DNA of 64,000 nucleotides, from positions 301,001 to 365,000 of the forward strand of contig NZ_CP140706.1 of the NCBI RefSeq assembly GCF_034555375.1, in the 5' to 3' direction. Made by a program: the position numbers and the translations under genes. Source of the stretch: Pseudomonas sp. B33.4 (lineage in GTDB: Bacteria; Pseudomonadota; Gammaproteobacteria; Pseudomonadales; Pseudomonadaceae). The first letter of the stretch is position 1; the number at the start of each line of letters is the position of its first letter. This document shows positions 60,768 to 64,000 of the stretch, piece after piece. A model generated the notes under the pieces. That model was not told the origin of the DNA and did not search any database. It saw only the letters and a program-made list of their open reading frames with translations.

Positions 60768-62735
60768 ATGCCAGTAAAACCACCGCGCGGTAGCGCTACT
60801 CACGTGGATGTTCCCGGCAGCTCGAATCGATCGGTTGAAGTGGACACTTCGCTCCCCGGTCCCTCAGGCCGCAGAGGCGTCGACTCAGGTATTACTCTCG
60901 ACAATCCGCAGTCGCGAGCCGACACTACAGACATTGATGTCATTCATCCGGCTCCGACCGTCGTAGTTCAGACGATTCCCGCTGAAACTCGTCTGCCAGC
61001 ATCTCAGCCTTCGCTGGACCATTACGTAGTCAATGCCCGGGCGATACTTCCAGAAATCAACAGTGAAGGTTTAAGGGTTTTTAACAAGCGAACTTACGCT
61101 GACGTGGCCGGTGGCGACCTTGTTCTTGTCGCCGTGGATCCGCAAACGGGATTGCATCGAGCCCGACGCACAAGCGAGTTGCTTTTAGGACCGGTAATGC
61201 TGCGCGATGGCGACAGCGGCCTCTGGTACCAGCGTGAGGTCGTTGAGCCAGCCACTCGAGCGCAGATCAAACAGTATTTTCCGGAATCGACCGATCAACA
61301 CGCAGATGACTTTATCGCTCGGTTCAGTGACAAGGATGTGGCAGATGTGGAACTCAAGCGTATTCAGCTCGGGCTACCGCAACTGGGCAGCGAACACGTC
61401 AGCATCCCGAACCACCAAAATCACGTACCCGAGTCCCATGAGATATCTGAGGCGTTTGGCATGTGGAGCAGGCTACGCCAATTGTACAAATGGCAAGGTG
61501 AGCCTGATCAGCGAGTCTATAGCGATGGTCGGCTGTCGGGTTTCAAGTTGGATATCAATCTCACGCTATGGCCAGTCGATAAGTTGCTGTCATTGAAGTT
61601 CAACTCAGTCGTTGCTCTTACGCTAAGAGGTAATGCACCGCTGAACCCTGAGGTGTTTTTTGCGCAGTTTCCAAACATTGAAAGTCTGACGGTAACAAGC
61701 CAGTTAATCACCAGAAGATCCTTCGGCGCCTCTATATATGAGCGTGCTTACTCAAGATTCAATATGGATTCGCGTTTTACCGAGCAATTAGTGAAGCTCC
61801 CCCGTTTACGAGAATTGAGCCTGCAGGATTGTGATTTACAGGCTGATTTTTCGGTGAGGGGCATGACCAGCCTGCAGTTGTTAAGGCTTGGTAACACACC
61901 GGGGCCCGCGGCGAATGAATTGCCCGGTCCGTTACGTTTTCAGACGCCTGTTCAACACCGGAACGATTTGCAAACGGATCCTGACATTTCCGGGATGGCC
62001 GAGTTGCGTGTACTGGATCTGACAGGAGCCGGAATACGCCGAATCCCTCTCGGTCTTGATGCCGACAACGAGCGGTCAACACTGGAAGTATTAAAGCTTG
62101 GCAACAATGCGCTTTCTGTCGCACCTTCACTCAAAGCATTGACTGCGCTGCAGGAGCTGGATCTTTCCAGCATGAGGTTAGACAGATTTCCGGAGGGCAT
62201 CACCAATGAGATTCCCGGGAAAGTGTTGAATCTGGCGAACAATCGAATTACCTCGATCCCGGAATCCGTTGAACTCAGAGCAGGCTTCAATCTCATCGGC
62301 AATCCAATAACGGATCCGGCCTCACTCCGGCGATTGATACGCGCACGGATAAAAACCGACTCCGATATTTGGTTGGGAGCAGAAAGCAATGATGTGTCGG
62401 CAAATCTTTGGCTGCTTCATGTGCCGGCAGGAGAAGTGCCTAAAAAACTGGAACTCTGGGACAGCGTTGGCCATCTTTCGAGCAGGCTCCGCAAACTGAG
62501 CCGCACGCCTGAGTTTCACGTTGAGTATCCGCTTCTGCAGCGGCGGGTCTGGTGGTTTCTCGAGGTCTACGTCAAAGCTGACGCCAGCGAAAAGGCACGG
62601 ATGACAGACATTCTGATCAATGAACCCAGCCCCGGAAAGATGCTGGACAGACTGGAAGCGGCAATACGGGAATATGATGCGGGGCGGCAAAACCAGCCCC
62701 TGCACCATTTACCCAAACGTCCGAGGCTTGATTAA
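60768..62735 (+). CDS. Leucine-rich-repeat protein with a truncated NEL-like C-terminus
   Basis: A 655-residue protein. The first ~90 residues are polar and Pro/Ser-rich. Residues about 95-260 form an uncharacterised domain, and about 265-525 hold leucine-rich repeats (LPRLRELSLQDCDLQ; MAELRVLDLTGAGIRRIPLG; LTALQELDLSSMRLDRFPEG). The last 100 residues (LLQRRVWWFLEVYVKADASE) match the beginning of the NEL/IpaH-type E3 ubiquitin ligase domain, but the catalytic Cys-x-Asp is not found and the domain stops early. GC content is lower than the neighbours. AAGGATG precedes the start. Related complete proteins are secreted effectors or toxins; this one is probably not a ligase. Confidence 0.72.
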   Translation: MPVKPPRGSATHVDVPGSSNRSVEVDTSLPGPSGRRGVDSGITLDNPQSRADTTDIDVIHPAPTVVVQTIPAETRLPASQPSLDHYVVNARAILPEINSEGLRVFNKRTYADVAGGDLVLVAVDPQTGLHRARRTSELLLGPVMLRDGDSGLWYQREVVEPATRAQIKQYFPESTDQHADDFIARFSDKDVADVELKRIQLGLPQLGSEHVSIPNHQNHVPESHEISEAFGMWSRLRQLYKWQGEPDQRVYSDGRLSGFKLDINLTLWPVDKLLSLKFNSVVALTLRGNAPLNPEVFFAQFPNIESLTVTSQLITRRSFGASIYERAYSRFNMDSRFTEQLVKLPRLRELSLQDCDLQADFSVRGMTSLQLLRLGNTPGPAANELPGPLRFQTPVQHRNDLQTDPDISGMAELRVLDLTGAGIRRIPLGLDADNERSTLEVLKLGNNALSVAPSLKALTALQELDLSSMRLDRFPEGITNEIPGKVLNLANNRITSIPESVELRAGFNLIGNPITDPASLRRLIRARIKTDSDIWLGAESNDVSANLWLLHVPAGEVPKKLELWDSVGHLSSRLRKLSRTPEFHVEYPLLQRRVWWFLEVYVKADASEKARMTDILINEPSPGKMLDRLEAAIREYDAGRQNQPLHHLPKRPRLD

Positions 62736-62761
62736 CGCCGGGCTGAACGCCTCGGCGAGTG

Positions 62762-62983
62762 GTGTAAAAGCGGGAATCCCTGACCTGCCTGTATCAGGGT
62801 TCCCAAAACGGGATGGACTTCGCGTGACGCGTCGGTCCGGTGTAAAGAGGGAACCCCCGGCCTGCCTGTACCAAGAGCCCCAAAAGGGTAGGCTCGCCGC
62901 GTGGCGGGTGAGCCTGATGTAAAGAGGGGACTCCCCGGCCTGCCTGTACCAAGGTCCCCGAAACGGGTGGTGAAACGAATCAC
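62762..62983. repeat. Three tandem 77-78-base repeats, each with an internal hairpin
   Basis: Units begin at 62762, 62840 and 62917 with GTGTAAA or ATGTAAA, followed by a G-run, then CCTGCCTGTA, then a C-run. In the first unit GGGAATCCCTGA pairs with TCAGGGTTCCC, and in the third GGGGAC pairs with GTCCCC. The loop CCTGCCTGTA is the same in all three. They follow the LRR gene. A minus-strand frame of 83 codons across them is a by-product of the repeats. Confidence 0.8.
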
Positions 62984-63051
62984 CTATGGGAGATATTGCA
63001 GGGGGCGTGCCAGGTTTTAATCTGTTGAAATAAAAAAACTGGTTGGAAACG

Positions 63052-63081
63052 CGAAAGCCCCGGAATTCGGGGCTTTCGTGT
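63052..63081. terminator. Intrinsic terminator after the LRR locus
   Basis: CGAAAGCCCCG and CGGGGCTTTCG are perfectly complementary around GAATT, with A-rich sequence before and TTTCG after. It can act on either strand. Confidence 0.7.
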
Positions 63082-63177
63082 GTTGAAAAGTTGATTTTTC
63101 AATGTTTTCAGAAGCGAATGTGGAGATACGACTGTGCTCAATCGCGGGTCATCGTGCATTGATGCGGTGCACGGTGA

Positions 63178-63329
63178 CCCTCACCCTCTCCCAGAGGGAG
63201 AGGGGACTGACCGGAGGGTTTGTGAGAAATACGCCGACGTGAAATACCGAGTCGAACTCAGATTTTGAGAATTACACGAATCGGCTCCCTTTCCCCCTCT
63301 CCCATTGGGAGAGGGCTGGGGTGAGGGGC
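63178..63329. repeat. Paired CCCTCACCC/CTCTCCC inverted repeat
   Basis: CCCTCACCCTCTCCCAGAGG at the left (63178-63207) and CTCTCCCATTGGGAGAGGGC, then GGGGTGAGGGG, at the right (about 63293-63329). Each arm also folds on itself. It is related to the element at 3043-3221. No gene is seen between 62984 and 63369 apart from this and the terminator. Confidence 0.75.
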
Positions 63330-63369
63330 TGGATTTTGAATTCACAACAACCCTCAAGCGAATAAGCCG

Positions 63370-64000
63370 TTAACCCTCATCCCCTTCATCATCATCCCCA
63401 CCATCAACCTTCATCCCCAATTCCTTGATCTTGCGCGTCAGGGTATTACGCCCCCAACCCAGCAACACCGCCGCATCACGGCGACGTCCGGCGGTGTGCT
63501 TCAGCGCCGTCTCGATCATGATCCGCTCAAACGCCGGCACCGCGCTGTCGAGCAGACTCGACTGGCCACGCGCCAAGGCCTGATCCGCCCACTGACGCAG
63601 TGCTTGCTCCCAATTGGTTACTGGCGCCGAATCTTGCGGCAGGTTCAGTAGTTCTGGCGGCAGGTCGCTGATGTGCACTTCGCGCCCGGACGCCATCACC
63701 GTGATCCAGCGGCAAGTGTTCTCCAGCTGCCGCACGTTGCCGCCCCACGGCAGGTTCTTCAGGTATTCCTCGGTCTCGCTTTTCAGCAGCTTCGGCTCCA
63801 CCGCCAGCTCTTGCGCGGCGCGGCTGAGGAAGTGCTTGGCCAGGGTCGGGATGTCTTCACGACGGTCCGACAGGCGCGGGATGTGGATGCGGATTACGTT
63901 GAGGCGGTGGAACAAGTCCTCGCGGAATTTGCCGGCGTGGACCAGGGTTTCCAGATTTTGGTGGGTCGCGGCGATGATGCGTACATCGACCTTGACCGGC
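63370..64000 (-). CDS. ntrC: Nitrogen regulation response regulator NtrC, C-terminal part (runs off the window)
   Basis: The C-terminal 210 residues or so of an NtrC-family regulator. The end of the AAA+ domain (VDVRIIAATHQNLE; GKFREDLFHRLNVIRIHIPR; WGGNVRQLENTCRWITVMAS) is followed by a linker and a Fis-type HTH (AGRRRDAAVLLGWGRNTLTR). WGRNTLTRKIKELGM is the NtrC form of this helix. It activates sigma-54 promoters under nitrogen limitation. The receiver domain and start lie beyond 64000. Confidence 0.93.
   Translation of the reverse strand, partial: PVKVDVRIIAATHQNLETLVHAGKFREDLFHRLNVIRIHIPRLSDRREDIPTLAKHFLSRAAQELAVEPKLLKSETEEYLKNLPWGGNVRQLENTCRWITVMASGREVHISDLPPELLNLPQDSAPVTNWEQALRQWADQALARGQSSLLDSAVPAFERIMIETALKHTAGRRRDAAVLLGWGRNTLTRKIKELGMKVDGGDDDEGDEG

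Noticed and set aside
62732..62983. An 83-codon minus-strand frame with internal repeats
   Set aside because: It spans the tandem hairpin repeats after the LRR gene; the repeated peptide comes from the repeated DNA, and there is no ribosome site.
62762..62983. Possible CRISPR array
   Set aside because: Only three units with directly adjoining imperfect repeats, no unique spacers of constant length and no cas genes.

Overview
The window is about 64 kb of a Pseudomonas chromosome, most likely of the P. fluorescens group. Three things point there. The core gene order (lysM, yrfG, nudE, cysQ, dctD/dctB, rfbC; an amino-acid ABC transporter; yggX-mutY-asmA; hisBHA and hisF; ctpA, envC, gpmI, yibN-like, grxC, secB, trmL, ntrC) is the one I know from Pseudomonas chromosomes. 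There are many long REP-type palindromes of the GTAGGAGCTGCCG and GTAGGAGTGAGCC classes. Codon use is GC-rich, and there are TonB/OprD-type outer membrane proteins.

Layout. 1-7.5 kb: core housekeeping (LysR partial, LysM/BON protein, nucleotidase, NudE, CysQ, thioesterase, DctB/DctD two-component system, RfbC). 7.6-18.1 kb: a kinase/phospholyase fusion beside the agmatine-to-putrescine genes aguB-aguA, a small protein, a TonB receptor, a DsbA-like oxidoreductase and the porin OprE. 18.2-21.4 kb: a compact operon of a 2OG-Fe dioxygenase of the isoleucine-hydroxylase type, a GNAT enzyme and an AzlC/AzlD amino-acid exporter, with a convergent LysR gene. 21.4-26.5 kb: an accessory island with an orphan toxin-like nuclease domain, a RES/Xre toxin-antitoxin pair, a small DUF3077-like gene preceded by a strongly structured leader RNA, a HigBA-type pair and a lone AAA ATPase flanked by direct repeats next to tRNA-Thr. 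27-31.3 kb: methyltransferase and an amino-acid ABC transporter. 31.8-37.7 kb: GABA-type permease with a sigma-54 promoter, two tandem paralogous small proteins, a hydrolase, a YhcG-type nuclease and small envelope proteins. 37.7-41 kb: a three-gene operon of a clavaminate-synthase-like dioxygenase, a TauE/SafE exporter and an alpha/beta hydrolase, next to tRNA-Phe. 41.3-51.5 kb: MutY/YggX/AsmA, OFA-family transporter and the histidine genes. 51.5-64 kb: a Vps62-like protein, the envelope/division cluster (YibQ-like, CtpA, EnvC), GpmI, YibN-GrxC-SecB, TrmL, an LRR protein that ends in a truncated NEL-like domain followed by tandem repeats, and the C-terminal part of NtrC.

The parts most worth following up are the two unrelated dioxygenase-plus-exporter operons, which look like systems that hydroxylate and export an amino acid or small metabolite; the three-way-junction RNA at 24.15-24.34 kb, whose G-U pairs fit only the minus strand; the kinase-phospholyase fusion resembling the animal hydroxylysine pathway enzymes; and the LRR/pseudo-NEL protein with its hairpin leader and repeats. 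Functions are inferred by reading motifs and remembered family features; no database search was run.
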